From the NCBI GenBank assembly GCA_010909165.1, contig VJWM01000193.1:62001-126000 (forward strand): a DNA stretch of 64,000 nucleotides, read 5' to 3'. The number at the start of each line of letters is the position of its first letter. Positions within the stretch are counted from its first letter, which is position 1. Both the position numbers and the translations under genes were made by a program. The notes under the pieces were generated by a model. That model had not been told where the DNA came from. It saw nothing but the letters and a program-made list of their open reading frames with translations, and did not search any database. The stretch is from Anthoceros angustus. Taxonomy: Eukaryota > Streptophyta > Anthocerotopsida > Anthocerotales > Anthocerotaceae. Of this stretch, positions 34,382 through 49,288 are shown piece after piece.

Positions 34382-34555
34382 ACGATCAGGGGCTGTGTTT
34401 GAAACTTGAGCCTTGGCTGCTAATTAGTTGTTAGAGTTCAAGTTTGAGTTTGAGCTTACTGAATCCGGGGCTCACTTATGTATGTGTGGAGTGGTTATAT
34501 TGGCTGGGGATAACATCGAAGGATGAGGATCCAGGCCTCAGCCGGGGTGTGCCAG

Positions 34556-35011
34556 GTGTTAGGAGGAAGATTAGATTGTGCTTTTGTCAAGAAAGAGCTA
34601 GCATGAGTACTGTGGATATGAGAGCGGGCATCCAGGAGCTATAGGGACTGGCTATGGGAAAACGTGAGTGGCCACAACTTACAAGACTGTCACGAGTTAA
34701 AGCGTAGGAAAAGATGCCTTGGACATCCTATAAAATTGTATTCCATTTTCTTGCTCAAGGGGAAGTACAACAAGAACAGGCCGAGAGCCTGTATCCTGGT
34801 GCCCATGCTTAAGAGGATCTCTCCCCTTACTGACGTTGAGGCCATGCTCTCTTGAACTCTCGCATTGTGACCTTGATTTCTTGTGCAGAAAGGTGTATGA
34901 AGGACACGAAGGACTGAGAGCATCTAACCATTTGTGTGTAATCTATTGAGTGGACCTGTGGTGCTGTGAATTACAGTAGACAGATCCTCTTGCAGTGACC
35001 TCACCCTATCA
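34556..35011 (+). repeat. 3' LTR
   Basis: Starts TGTTAGGAGG and ends CCCTATCA, giving the usual TG...CA ends. It matches the 5' LTR over its full length. Confidence 0.85.
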
Positions 35012-35340
35012 CCCTTGATGTATGCGTATGCCTGCTTGATCGGATTCATTGCAGCCAGTTCATCGCTCAGTTTCAACTCGCCATATGCTGATAGTCTGAA
35101 GGGTGACCCTGTCAGTATTTGGCACAATCTTGTCACGGGCAAGAATACGGTCTAGTAACCTTACCTTCCTATGCATGTGTCTGCAGGTCCGGATACATAG
35201 TTGACGCTTAAAGTCAGATACACCTTAACAGTACCTACTAATATACGCATTTTCGGGAGTAAAACACATTCTGCCTAAGAACATAAAGAGCTTGCTTGTG
35301 CTATCATAAAGTTCAGGCTTGCCATAGAGAAAGGTCTCTA
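35012..35340 (-). pseudogene. MCM3 remnant B, right of the LTR element
   Basis: 35262-35330 (GTAAAACACATTCTGCCTAAG and onward) matches MCM3 39656-39740. The adjoining 35012-35165 is not obviously MCM3: on the minus strand it reads GELKLSDELAAMNPIKQAYA, which I do not recognise, and may be a fragment of another gene. Confidence 0.6.
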
Positions 35341-36080
35341 AACCCCGAATAGGCCAGGGAACTAAAATTATTCTCAACTCGCTTTGAGGGAATATAAATT
35401 ATAAGAAAATATCCTGACATAATTTGCCAAGGTTGGGGATCCAATTATTCATGGACGAGGCATATTCAGCAAGCATTATTTCACCCAATGCATCGAACTA
35501 GGAAGTAAAACAACCTTCGCAGTGTTTTTAACGATAGATGGATTTAACTACCATAGTTGTCCAATGAGAGCATGCCTACTTAGTGTCACTGAAAATCCCC
35601 TATAAAAAAGAGATAATAATTAATTTTTAAAAAATATTTTTTTAAAAATGATAGAAAAAGATATATTAGATTCAAATATTGAACAAAATATTTGTCATAG
35701 TGCATCGTGCAAGCATTAATGCAGCAATCAAGCCAGGGAAGAGATCAGAGAAAAACAAGGTAGTAAGGTAATGAGAATTAAAAGTCAACTCTTGGTTAAC
35801 CCCAAGCAACAACTTTTTCTCGGGAGAACTACTAGATGTAGTGAAATAAAGCGTAATAAGAGAAAAAGATTCACTCTAGATAAATACGTTAGGTTTAATA
35901 AGATGCTAGACCGACGAGAACCAGATATATTGGTCTAATGTATCACCTCTAGCAAGTAGATTAGTAAACAAGCTATAGGTAAGTTAATAAGTAAGCTAGA
36001 TAACTTTTAATACCATTCTAGTAATTTTATAAATATTCTTCTAATTGAGGTACTTCTTATTATCTAGCATGGTTAATGCT
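35341..36080. other. AT-rich stretch without a gene
   Basis: No coding or RNA gene seen. 35590-35700 is almost pure A/T. 35860-36060 is also low in complexity. Confidence 0.5.
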
Positions 36081-36084
36081 CTGA

Positions 36085-36138
36085 GTTAGGGTTTGGGGTT
36101 TGGGATTTGGGGTTTGGGGTTTGGGGTTTAGGGTTTTG
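36085..36138 (+). repeat. Telomere-like GGGTTT array
   Basis: A run of TTAGGGTTTGGGGTTTGGGATTTGGGG and similar units. It mixes TTTAGGG (plant telomere) with TTTGGGG. It is interstitial, immediately upstream of the third dirigent unit, so it may mark a break-repair join. Confidence 0.7.
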
Positions 36139-36536
36139 GATCACTTTCATTCACGTTGTCCGAATTTGTTTCTCGCTCGGTATTCGATTCTGGCTACGGC
36201 ATTAATTAATGCCAAAGTGTTAGCGCGCTGGTGGTTGCTACAATCATGGCAATGGCAGCCATACCACCGCGTTACGCTGGGTAGCTCGCAAAACCGCGTG
36301 CTTGATGATTTGTGCGACCTGTGGCTCCGGGAGACTCCGAGAAAATGCTCGCTCACGAGAGAAACAATGTGATTGTTGTATGTGCAACGATCACGGCAAG
36401 TATGCAGATCGATCATGTCACCCAGGTAGATGTTTTCTTCACGCACCCGGCTTCTTCTGCTCACAATTTAAAACTCCAGATCCTAAACCCTCCCTCCATG
36501 TGCCAAACCAGAACTTCCACCCACCCACCGTGACCC

Positions 36537-37142
36537 ATGGCCAGAATGGGTGTCCCAATGTTGTTGTGGGCCGGGCTGATGGCAGCTGCGCTCTTGGCCA
36601 TGCACGGCTCAGCATGCACAGAGACACGCGCGCGGCCACTCAGAGGATCAAGAGTGACTGTGACGAAAACCAGCCACAAATTCACGCTGTACTGGCAGTT
36701 GGTCAGCAAAGATGCTGGAGTGTTCACCCTACTCCCTCCCCTCAACGCGACGTCGGATGGGGACACTAACTTCGGCCATGTGCTAGCATTCGATGGCGGG
36801 CTCACAACGCTGCAGGATCACAAGTCGAAAAACGTTGGGCGCGGCAGAGGAGTAACTACTTTCGAGTCGCTGAACATCTCCGGCGAGACGTTGCGTTGGA
36901 ATGCCTACTTCCGCAGAGACATGCGCTTGGGAGGCCTGCGCGTCAAGAAGGGCAGCGCTCTCTATTACACAGGCTTTCATTACTCGGCAGCCTCCAACAA
37001 TCGGACAGGCTACGAAATAGCCATGGTCGGCGGCACCGGATCCTTCAGATTCTGCCATGGCTACAACAAGGAGCTCCTGGCGCATCCGCAACCCAAAGTC
37101 ACAGTGGCGCTACACACCCATATCATTTGTGACTCCTTCTAA
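36537..37142 (+). CDS. Dirigent-like secreted protein, copy 3
   Basis: A 201-residue intronless protein with a signal peptide (MARMGVPMLLWAGLMAAALL, cleavage likely near MHGSACT). The dirigent core reads FTLYWQLVSKDAG, GGLTTLQDHKSKNVGRGRG, RWNAYFRRD, GGLRVKKGSALYYTGFHY, YEIAMVGGTGSFRFCHGY and ends HIICDSF. The start lies in CCCATGGCC, aligned with the starts of the other copies. Its 3' end faces the complete MCM3 gene 530 bp away. Expected role: coupling of phenolic radicals in the cell wall, by family; substrate unknown. Confidence 0.85.
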   Translation: MARMGVPMLLWAGLMAAALLAMHGSACTETRARPLRGSRVTVTKTSHKFTLYWQLVSKDAGVFTLLPPLNATSDGDTNFGHVLAFDGGLTTLQDHKSKNVGRGRGVTTFESLNISGETLRWNAYFRRDMRLGGLRVKKGSALYYTGFHYSAASNNRTGYEIAMVGGTGSFRFCHGYNKELLAHPQPKVTVALHTHIICDSF

Positions 37143-37282
37143 GTTCCACATCCATGCGATGTGGTTCTAGCATTGTACAGTGTGCAGCGATATAACGCTG
37201 CGGCTTCTATGGGCTCTGCTCTGCTCCATGGTGGAGGTCTTCCACTGGACATTAGCAATTAAATTATAGAAGATTATTATGC

Positions 37283-37418
37283 ATTACTATGAAGAAAAAA
37301 AAAAGACTTTATTAGAAAAAAGAGATGGAAAAAACCCATCCACCCAAAAAAACAAAGGAAGAAAAACCCAAGGGCACCATGCCAAGGGACTAGCCCCACG
37401 AAGTGAATTACTATGAAG
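37283..37418 (-). mobile_element. 5'-truncated LINE tail with 12-bp target duplication
   Basis: The reverse complement of 37295-37405 matches 45640-45735: GGGCTAGTCCC, GGGTTTTTC and the CATCTCTTTTTT...AATAAAGTC tail. It is bracketed by ATTACTATGAAG at 37283-37294 and 37407-37418, and an A-run stands at its downstream border on the plus strand. This is a short dead-on-arrival LINE insertion between the dirigent and MCM3 genes. Confidence 0.85.
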
Positions 37419-37671
37419 TAAAGTTTGTATACTTAAATAATAAGTGAATTCCATTTGTAGCAGGTTTTGTCCATGTTTGTGTATCATGTATGTGGATGAA
37501 AGCCTGTGCCTGTGTCAATGATGCAGATTGCAGATTTTTGATGCAGAGTTCTTTCAGGTCCGAATGCCAGTGAATCTGGGAGTGCCGTGATGCTGGCCTC
37601 ATCAAGCCATGCCTTAGTTTTTGGAGGTCCTTCTAACAATGTACAGAGGCTGAAACACGCGAGGATGTCGC

Positions 37672-41946
<4,275 letters not shown>

Positions 41947-42320
41947 GGCGCTTGCAAAGACCAGCCTCCCACGCTATCAAACCTCACCCACCCTGTGCAA
42001 TGAGAGCCCACATCCCCAAGTTCTGGCCTCCAGCATCACACCTGCTGGCAGCTGTCTGGCACCGGACCAGAGCAGCTCGCACCTTTTCCCCCTGCAATCA
42101 AGAGAAACAAAGCTGCTCTCAAAAATCCCAGCATTGCACGCCCTGCTGCTGCCACACAAAGGGACTTTTGCTTGCATTACCGGATGAATGGCCACACAGC
42201 CAGCTGATACTATTAGGTGCCGCACTCGAGAAGGCCTTGGCTGGGAAGGCCAAGCTTTCGGACCTTGTTCTTGCCCAATTTCGGGACTGCCTCGGTCCAG
42301 AGTTCTCGCTCTCGGTTTTG

Positions 42321-42329
42321 GGCGGGAAA
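42321..42329 (-). promoter_or_regulatory. Candidate E2F site upstream of MCM3
   Basis: GGCGGGAAA, the complement of TTTCCCGCC, matches the E2F consensus and lies about 375 bp before the MCM3 ATG. MCM genes are classic E2F targets in plants and animals. Binding is inferred, not shown. Confidence 0.55.
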
Positions 42330-42574
42330 AACCAACAGTCTGCTTGCAGGCTCTTCGAACCGCGTGCTATGCGGCCAGAGTTCGATTCCAGTGGCCCGCA
42401 CTCATGTTCCCCTACCTATGTACAGAGTCGACACGGGTGCACAAGCATTCGATAGACAGTTTATACATCAATATAGGTACACATAGTATACTTAGGTATC
42501 GTTAACAATACGAATTGAGTCTACACATATTACATAAAGTTATGCGCGGAGTTGACACCAGAAAAAGATGCACA

Positions 42575-42705
42575 GACTCGGGATGTAGGCATTTACCTAC
42601 TCCGCGTGACTCCTCAAGGTCCCGGATGTATGCCTTTACCTACTCCGCAGGACTCCTCAAGGTCCCCGATGTAGGCATTTACCTACTCCGCAGGACTCTC
42701 CAAGG
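42575..42705 (+). repeat. About 42-bp tandem repeat, three copies
   Basis: The unit GATGTAGGCATTTACCTACT plus CCGCAGGACTCCTCAAGGTCC occurs three times with minor changes. Confidence 0.8.
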
Positions 42706-42853
42706 CCTAGAGCTAATTACATTGAAAAATATACATTTGCGGGATGAGTGTCTAGGAACTCAACTTGCAATTCTGTACAGCGAGGTGCAGGTAGATGTTC
42801 AGTGCAAATTAGGCGCTGTGGAATCAATTCGGCAATCTGGTGTGACTAGCCTG

Positions 42854-44255
42854 CTATGAGTTCTTGTCATCCTGGAACTTGTTGCGTTTCAAGGTGTACA
42901 ACTCTCTCCTTTCCTCCGCTTCAATCCTTTTGATCAGCTCTTTCCTGTACGGTATGAGAAACCTACGAAGGCCTGCCACAGTCACACCACGAGTTATCGG
43001 TCTTTCCGTTCAAAGGATGATAGAAAAGTCTGTCTTCATCTGGAAGGGAAGAGCGAAAACGCATAAGAAGTTTAAGACAGACGGAAGGAAGAAATAAGGA
43101 GGGATGGATCAACTCACCGACGATACATAGCACACGGTAAGTACCAGCGATGCTTAGTTTGTCGAAGACGGAAACATCAGACGAGCCTCTGACCCAGCGG
43201 TCACGCTCCGGCATGGTCTCCAGGCAGCGCAGCAGCTGCAGGTCGGCTTTGAGGAGGTCTCTCTGATCATGAGAGTCGTAGCCCATGTCATGACAGTAGC
43301 AGCAGTAGTCTAAGTGGTCGAGCGGAGGTTTGTCCCAGGTAAGAGACCCTTGCCCGCGGCCGCTGGACCAGTTAGGTCCGCAGTAGTTGCCATACTTGGG
43401 GAAGAACCAGCAGAAGAACGCACGCGGACCTTCGTGCCAGGGAACCTTGGAGGAGTAAGGAACGAACTGCGGCAGACCGCAACCAGGCTGCTCCTGCCTC
43501 GTGTCCTGCTCTTCCGCAGCTCGAACCAGGGCCTTCAAATCGGACTCTTTCGAAGCTCGTTCCAGGGGCTTCGAATCCGACTCCGCAGAGCCATCTCCCT
43601 CCTCCTTCTCCTCCTCCGATCCACTACGCCATCCCGAGGCAACCCTAACTAAATACTGTATCCCTGAAGCAGTAGTCCGAGCAGGCGACACAGTAGCACG
43701 CGACGCAGCAGCTTTGGACACACCTCCAGGCTTCAATCCGTCCAGCTGACGAGCTTGAGGCAATGCTACAGCCAGCGGCTTCGAATAGCTTCCCGCCTGT
43801 TGCGCCACGCCGCTCTCCAGCCTCTGCATGCCTGGCAGCGCAATCGAGGTAGGCAAAAGAGTACCTACCATGGTGGCAAACCTGGACACCGACTCTTGCC
43901 CCGCTCCCGGCATCCTGGCCCCCTGAGCAAGCCGCCAGAAGCTCTCCGCCACAGCTGCGGACGTCTCTCCTGCAAATCTCGACACGCTTTCCGCCGGCCC
44001 GCCAATGCCAGACTGCGCCACCGCCGAGCTAACCTGCCGCGCAACATTCCCCGGCACCGTGGCCAGCCGGCTCCATCTCTCACCGTCCGCAGCGTCCCTC
44101 ACCGCTCCCACTGCAGCTCCGGACAACCTGCACACATTCTGCGGAACCGCAGCCACAGCAGACCAGGACTCCTCCGGGACTCGCATCACCATCCTGGTGA
44201 CACGAGCCGGCCACGGATCTGCCTCCTCCTGCATCAGCTCACTTCCAGGCACCAA
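42854..44255 (-). CDS. Phospholipase A2-like protein with long N-terminal region
   Basis: Secretory-type PLA2 cleaves the sn-2 acyl chain of phospholipids with a Ca2+-dependent His-Asp pair. The C-terminal part shows the Ca2+ loop YGNYCGPNWSSG and the catalytic LDYCCYCHDMGYDSHD, then ADLQLLRCLE. Exon 1 runs 44255-43118 and exon 2 42972-42854 (joining CIV-G-LRRFLIPYRKEL), about 418 residues in all, far longer than the roughly 150-residue secreted plant enzymes. The first 200 residues have no signal peptide and repeat a motif like ESVSRFA/ESFWRLA every 20-35 residues with Ala-rich spacers, perhaps amphipathic helices; an acidic E/K-rich linker follows. A start upstream in another exon cannot be excluded. 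Confidence 0.8.
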
Positions 44256-45140
44256 ATCCGGCTCCCAGTCTCGATTCCGAGGCTGATCAAAGCCTCAATC
44301 TGCCTGCAAAGGCACGCCGTTTGCAGTCTGCAGCTGATCTGAGGGATTTGAGCTCTCATCAGCACTTCCGGCCGCCAACATTTCCCCCATTGCTTGCTGG
44401 CAAGATCTCTGAATGGCAGCTGTTGCAGCAGCCGCTCCCAGCTGAAAGCGTGCGGGCGAGGCAGGCAGGGCCCCTGCTGCCTGGCCCGCCCTGCGCCAAG
44501 TGGAAGGGAAGCGTCTGGGCCGTCAGCTGCTAGCCCGAAGATCCCGGATTGTTCCGGGCCGTGGCAAATGAGCGCCGACCAAGCCGGCATCCTTTGCCTT
44601 TTCCCCGCCAGCTTGAACGGTTCTGGGAATACACCTCAAGTATCGGGAATTCTTGTACTACCTTATTCGCATTTCCTTCAGCATATCTCCACACCTTATT
44701 TATTCCTTTCAGAATGGGTACACCTAGTTTCATATGTATAGATACATATAGTGTACCTAGTCAGGTTTTTTTCGAGGTTTTTTTCGTTTTTTTAGATTCT
44801 ATTATTTTATAATCTTATGAAGATTCTGCATAATAAGATCAAGTCTAGATTCTATTATTTTATGATTTTACCTCCACGCATATAGGTTCACATAAGTTCA
44901 TAGCAAGTATAAAACACCTATGTTTTAAAAAATCATAAGTTTTATTCTTTTCTAAAATTATATTATGAAGATCTCTTTTCATATATTATTTTTAGATTTT
45001 ATACTCACTTATAGGCACAATGTTGCTTGCCGAGATCTCACAGCAATAGGTTGCATTCTAACAGATAGAAATGCAGAATACGCAAAATTAACTAAGTCAT
45101 ATTTGCCTAAACTAAATGACGATATGGCTTACACGTTTGT
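44256..45140. other. Intergenic, AT-rich towards 45 kb
   Basis: No gene recognised. 44256-44600 is GC-balanced and likely the 5' flank of the phospholipase gene. 44760-45000 is AT-rich with a repeat of AGATTCTATTATTTTAT at 44795 and 44848. Confidence 0.45.
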
Positions 45141-45185
45141 TACTGAAAACAAGGTTTGGTTAACAAGAATTTTTTTCTGTCATGT

Positions 45186-45763
45186 GGATATTAGTGTGAT
45201 TGCATGGATTACATATTTGTTGCTGAAAACAAGGTTTGGTTAACAAGAATTTTTTTTTGTCATGTGGATATAAGTGGGATTCGCGACGGCTAAGGTCCAC
45301 AAGTACTCTCCTATGCAAGACGGCCAGGCCTTCGTCCCCCTTGCCATTGAGAGTCACGAAGCCATGGGCAACAATTTCTCTAGGTTTGTCAAGGCCTGCG
45401 CCAAGGCTTATCATAGCCATAGAAGTGGGGTTGGCCTCCCCTTTTCTTGTATTGTTGCTTTCTTCCGGCAAAGGGTTTCCATCGCTTTGCAAAGGGTGTT
45501 GGCTAACAGAGTGTATAGAACGACAGCGAGCGCGGGAGATGCAGCTTCTTCGACACCAGTGGTAAGTAGGCCTTTTCACATCCTTAACCACGAAGTTCTT
45601 CGGACGGTTGGTAGTTTTGAAATGCGTGATCGTGGGGGCTAGTCCCCTCGGCATGGTGCCTTTCGTTGGGTTTTTCCCCCTTGGTTTTTGGGGTGGATGG
45701 GTTTTTCCCATCTCTTTTTTATAATAAAGTCTTCTTTTCCTCTCAATATTAGTGTGATTGCAT
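45186..45763 (+). mobile_element. LINE 3' end fragment
   Basis: 45274-45640 codes a peptide (FVPLAIESHEAMGNNFSRF, later FFRQRVSIALQRVLANRVYR) that resembles the extreme C-terminus of plant non-LTR reverse transcriptases (F.PLA.ET.G...; LS.ALQRA.A). A tail ending CTCTTTTTTATAATAAAGTC follows, the same tail as the dead copy at 37283. ATATTAGTGTGATTGCAT occurs at 45186 and again near 45745, a probable target duplication. A second imperfect repeat of the 5' junction (45142-45205 and 45218-45280) makes the left border complex. Confidence 0.6.
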
Positions 45764-45769
45764 TAAAAA

Positions 45770-46240
45770 TTTATTAGATAGGGATGGTTGTCACCGATGT
45801 CTAAAGGCATGTTACTAAGATAGGCTTGAAAATGTTTTTAGTTTTCACTTACTATAACAATGAGAAGAGATAGGTGTCAAATGAGTTATGCTATTGGATA
45901 AGCATTTAGATGTAAGTATTGCTTTTCAATACACTTGTTTGGATTCAATATTTTCTTATGAGGATAATAATTATGTTCTTTAATTTTTTTTTGGATATTA
46001 AATACATACTTCACAACATCAAAATTTTCCCTCAATAAAATTTCCTTTCTTAATAACATTGTCAAAGATATGTTGAAGGACTTATTGAATTTGAAAAATG
46101 ATTACTTTACATCTATGTAACCTGGAGACTTTATAAAAAAGCATAGATAGAAAATCCCATCCCATACAACTTTCCACATGGAAAGCCATCATTTGATAAT
46201 AAAATTACTAGAATGTTTCCATAGACCAATCCTTTTGAAT
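45770..46240. other. AT-rich spacer, no gene
   Basis: Nothing coding seen. It is the 3' flank of the UNC93-like gene. Confidence 0.5.
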
Positions 46241-46241
46241 T

Positions 46242-48735
46242 TTATGCCAGAGTGATAGCTCGAGTTCTAGTTCTTCTTCCAATGGGAATGAAACATGCAG
46301 CTCCAATATCTATAATAATATACAACGGTGTGCCAATACATAGTACGACAACTTGTGCAAGAATTTGTTTGGAAAACCCTCCTCTGCGAGATAATGGATA
46401 TACTATTCCTAGCCAATAAGTTATTGCAGCTCCTCCATTTCCTAATAAGTTGAATAAAGCCCAAATTCCGGGTTCTTTACCATTAGGAAAGAGTCTTCCA
46501 ATGATAGCAAACATATGGCTGGTTAATACTCCATCAGCAATCCCAAAGAGGAAGCCTCCAACATAAGCAATAAAAGGGGTATCCAATATTTTTGGTCCGG
46601 GAAATGGAATTCCTTGCTCAATTGCTTTCTCTAGGGGAATGCATATTAGTAAACCTCCAACACTGCTAGCAGCACCTATACAAAAAGTAGGACTACTGCA
46701 TTGAAAGTGATCAGATAACCAACTCAAGAGAAATGAACCTAAAACCTGCACAATAACAATATAATAAATATTAGATGAGAGTAGAGATCAGAGATAACTC
46801 AAAATATAGAGAAGAGGAAGAGAAAGAGACTTACCTGCCCAACACCTGTGCAAAGAAGAACGAGACCGATAGTAGTAGTTGGTAAGAGCTTTGTAAATTC
46901 TCCCGTCCAAAATGCAGACTCAAATCCCACATATATTGTCATGGGAGTAAGAAATACAAAAATAATTATGGAAAGCCATCTTTCATAAGTTCTCTGTGCC
47001 TGAAATCGAGTGAGCCGAGTCTGAAACTGATGTCTATCAAATTTGATATATTTATATCCTTTTATAACTTGGCTGAAAATAAATTCAAAGAAATCTACCT
47101 CCATGAGAACTTGTGTTGTTACATGAGCTATAGACCTCGGAGCAGACCTTATAACATTACGGCGATCAGAACCTTGAAGACTTTGATACAAAGGATTTTG
47201 TGATCTGTAGAGCATCATTTGATGTTGCTCGTCCATCAGAAATAACAAGAGGACACCTACAAAGGCAGAAGTTGCCCCAATTCCAAACAACGCTATCTGC
47301 GAGGAAAACCTGTAAAAGGAGTTGAGTAAAATTGCCATCTAGTCTAGATAGTCTGCTCACGAGCGGACAGAAAACTGACGGCATCTGCGAATGAAACCAC
47401 AGCCCATAACTTTCACAACTGTTACCTGAACACCAGGTATGCCACCAGGTTGCCGACGATGTCAGCAAAGTAGTAAATGCCCCAGAACACCCCTGCAAAG
47501 AGGCCCCTTCTGCTTGGAGGAGAGCATTTGGTGAGAAATGCTCCTTGAGCCACCCACACCAGGCTTGCTCCGAAGCCGCAGAAACCACTGGACACCAACA
47601 CGAAAATCCTTGATGGGTACATGAGAACAAGCAGGTAAACCACATGCGTGAGTCCACCCAGCACCATAGCCCGCAGCTCCCCCACATTGGTCACGATCCG
47701 CGGAGCAGCCAGGGAGGAGGCACACAGCACAGTCTGGATCATGAACAGGGACTCGTCTCCCAGTGTGCTTGGCAGCAGCGAGGTGACGTACTCGGACAGA
47801 GAGTTCATGGCAGAGTAGATGAAGAAGAAGGCTATGGCCAGCTTGATGACAGTCTTGAGAGGCACGTCCAGGTGTAGCCCATCTTCTTGCTCCTCCGCAT
47901 CGTCGTCTGCGTCGTACCCATCTCCCCTCTCCGGATCTCCTCCGTAGGTGTCGTAGCTGGGTTCTGGATGTGGTTCATGTGGATGACCAATGTGGGTATT
48001 GGATCTGGAGGAGTAGGGTTCTGCAAATGCCACAGTCTTGCCTCTTGGGGTAGGAGGACCAGCTGCTTGGGCAATGTGCCTGGACACTGTGGATGCATTG
48101 TCGGCTCCTCCATTCTGCAGCGACAGCAGGCTGGTTATGTTTCTGCATGTGTCCGGGTCCAGTACGGCCTTGCCCTTGCCCTTGCCCTTGTACAGATGGT
48201 CGTGGAGGGAAGCGGGAACGACATCGGTGCCGTCGTTCTTGGGGCTGCATGGCCTGGCAGAAGGGATGGTAGGCCTAGGAAGCTCGTTGGTGTGAGTGCA
48301 GGAGAAGCTAGGGCAGCATATCTTGCAGTAGGAATTTTTAGCAGGGCAGTCAGGATCCTGACATGGAACATGCTGTCTGGGCACGTAGGCCTCTTCTGTA
48401 ATCTCGTGTATGGTGCGACAGACTGCCTTTCCCCGAGGTTTTGGAGGCGGTGCATTGCCATGGTAGTGAGGACAAGTCCTTTTGCAAGAGGATGAAGCTC
48501 GCTCCTCTGCAACTGGCGAAGGCACAGGAGGAGGAGAAGGAGTAAGAACAGGCACAGGCACGGGGCCTGGGTCAGGTGCTGCTGCCTTCTTGGCCCTGCT
48601 GTTATGCACGTGTCTCGCCTCCTTGCCCTTGTTCCTCTTTCCTGTTGTGTCCAGTCCGGCTGCTGAAACACCACCTTGGTTGAGCTCCTGGCCCTGGTTG
48701 AGCCATTGTCGAAGGTCAGACAGCGGCCCAAACAT
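46242..48735 (-). CDS. UNC93-like membrane protein
   Basis: UNC93-like proteins are multi-pass membrane proteins of the major facilitator fold; in plants they are linked to ion balance, but the cargo is unknown. Three exons: 48735-47426, 47309-46835 and 46745-46242. The membrane part starts after about 290 residues (VIKLAIAFFFIYSAMNSLSE, LGGLTHVVYLLVLMYPS, GFCGFGASLVWVAQGAFL, GVFWGIYYFADIVGNLVAYL) and continues through exons 2 and 3 to ITLA. The N-terminal 290 residues are soluble and low in complexity, with a Cys/His cluster (CKRTCPHYHGN, CQDPDCPAKNSYCKICCPSF) that could bind zinc. Exon 1 is GC-rich while exons 2 and 3 are clearly AT-rich, unlike the neighbouring genes. Confidence 0.82.
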
Positions 48736-49288
48736 TGGGCATGCAGGGCACCACCTTCACCTACTACCTCCTCCTACAGACAATCAAATCCATTTCCACG
48801 TCTTCTTCTCCTTCTCCTCCGACTGTCCTCAAGACCTCGCAGCATCCAAGCTCCACCACATCATGGGACACAGAGGTAGCATCTACATGGAAGCAGGGTT
48901 CCACAACCTCACACCAAGATGGTGATGAGGGCATGTTGAAGACCGGACGACCCCGGCGGTTATGGCTCCATTCGGTTAAAGATTCTGGAGGACGTTGATG
49001 AGGCCCTCCGTTTCTGGCCCAACGGAACGGCTGTGGGTTGTGGGTTTTAGTAGGGTCTCGTCATTTGCAAAGTCTGCCGTGCAACTGTTCTGCAAATGGG
49101 GATGCACAGCTCGGGGAATGCGTGCCTGCAGCACAGATCAAACGCCACCCTGTCCGCGACGCTTCCAATCCGCTGGTCTCCACGGATCCCAGCGAGGTTG
49201 CTCACAATCCCAAGAGCCGCTCCCGCTTCCCAGCAAACCGCCATCAAGGTTCACCCTTCCTCCTGTAGCTGGCTATGGCTGTGTTGCC

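Larger units (their letters stand above)
28211..35011 (+). mobile_element. Ty3/gypsy LTR retrotransposon, Tat-like, defective
   Basis: Two direct LTRs of about 450 bp (28211-28659 and 34556-35011, both starting TGTTAGGAGGAAG) flank a pol region in protease, reverse transcriptase, RNase H, extra RNase H, integrase order, the Tat-type layout. There is no gag: the protease frame opens five bases after the 5' LTR, and the expected tRNA primer site is absent, so the 5' interior was deleted. I find no clear target-site duplication. The two LTRs differ at few positions, so insertion or conversion was fairly recent. The element splits an older MCM3 remnant. Confidence 0.88.
42000..42850. other. MCM3 5' flank and intergenic DNA
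   Basis: No gene. The proximal part, next to the MCM3 start at 41946, should hold its promoter; an E2F-type site is given separately. A three-copy tandem repeat lies at 42575-42705. Confidence 0.5.

Noticed and set aside
28201-35030. A target-site duplication for the LTR element
   Set aside because: The bases next to the two LTRs (GCATGTAC and CCCTTGATG) do not match, so none is claimed.
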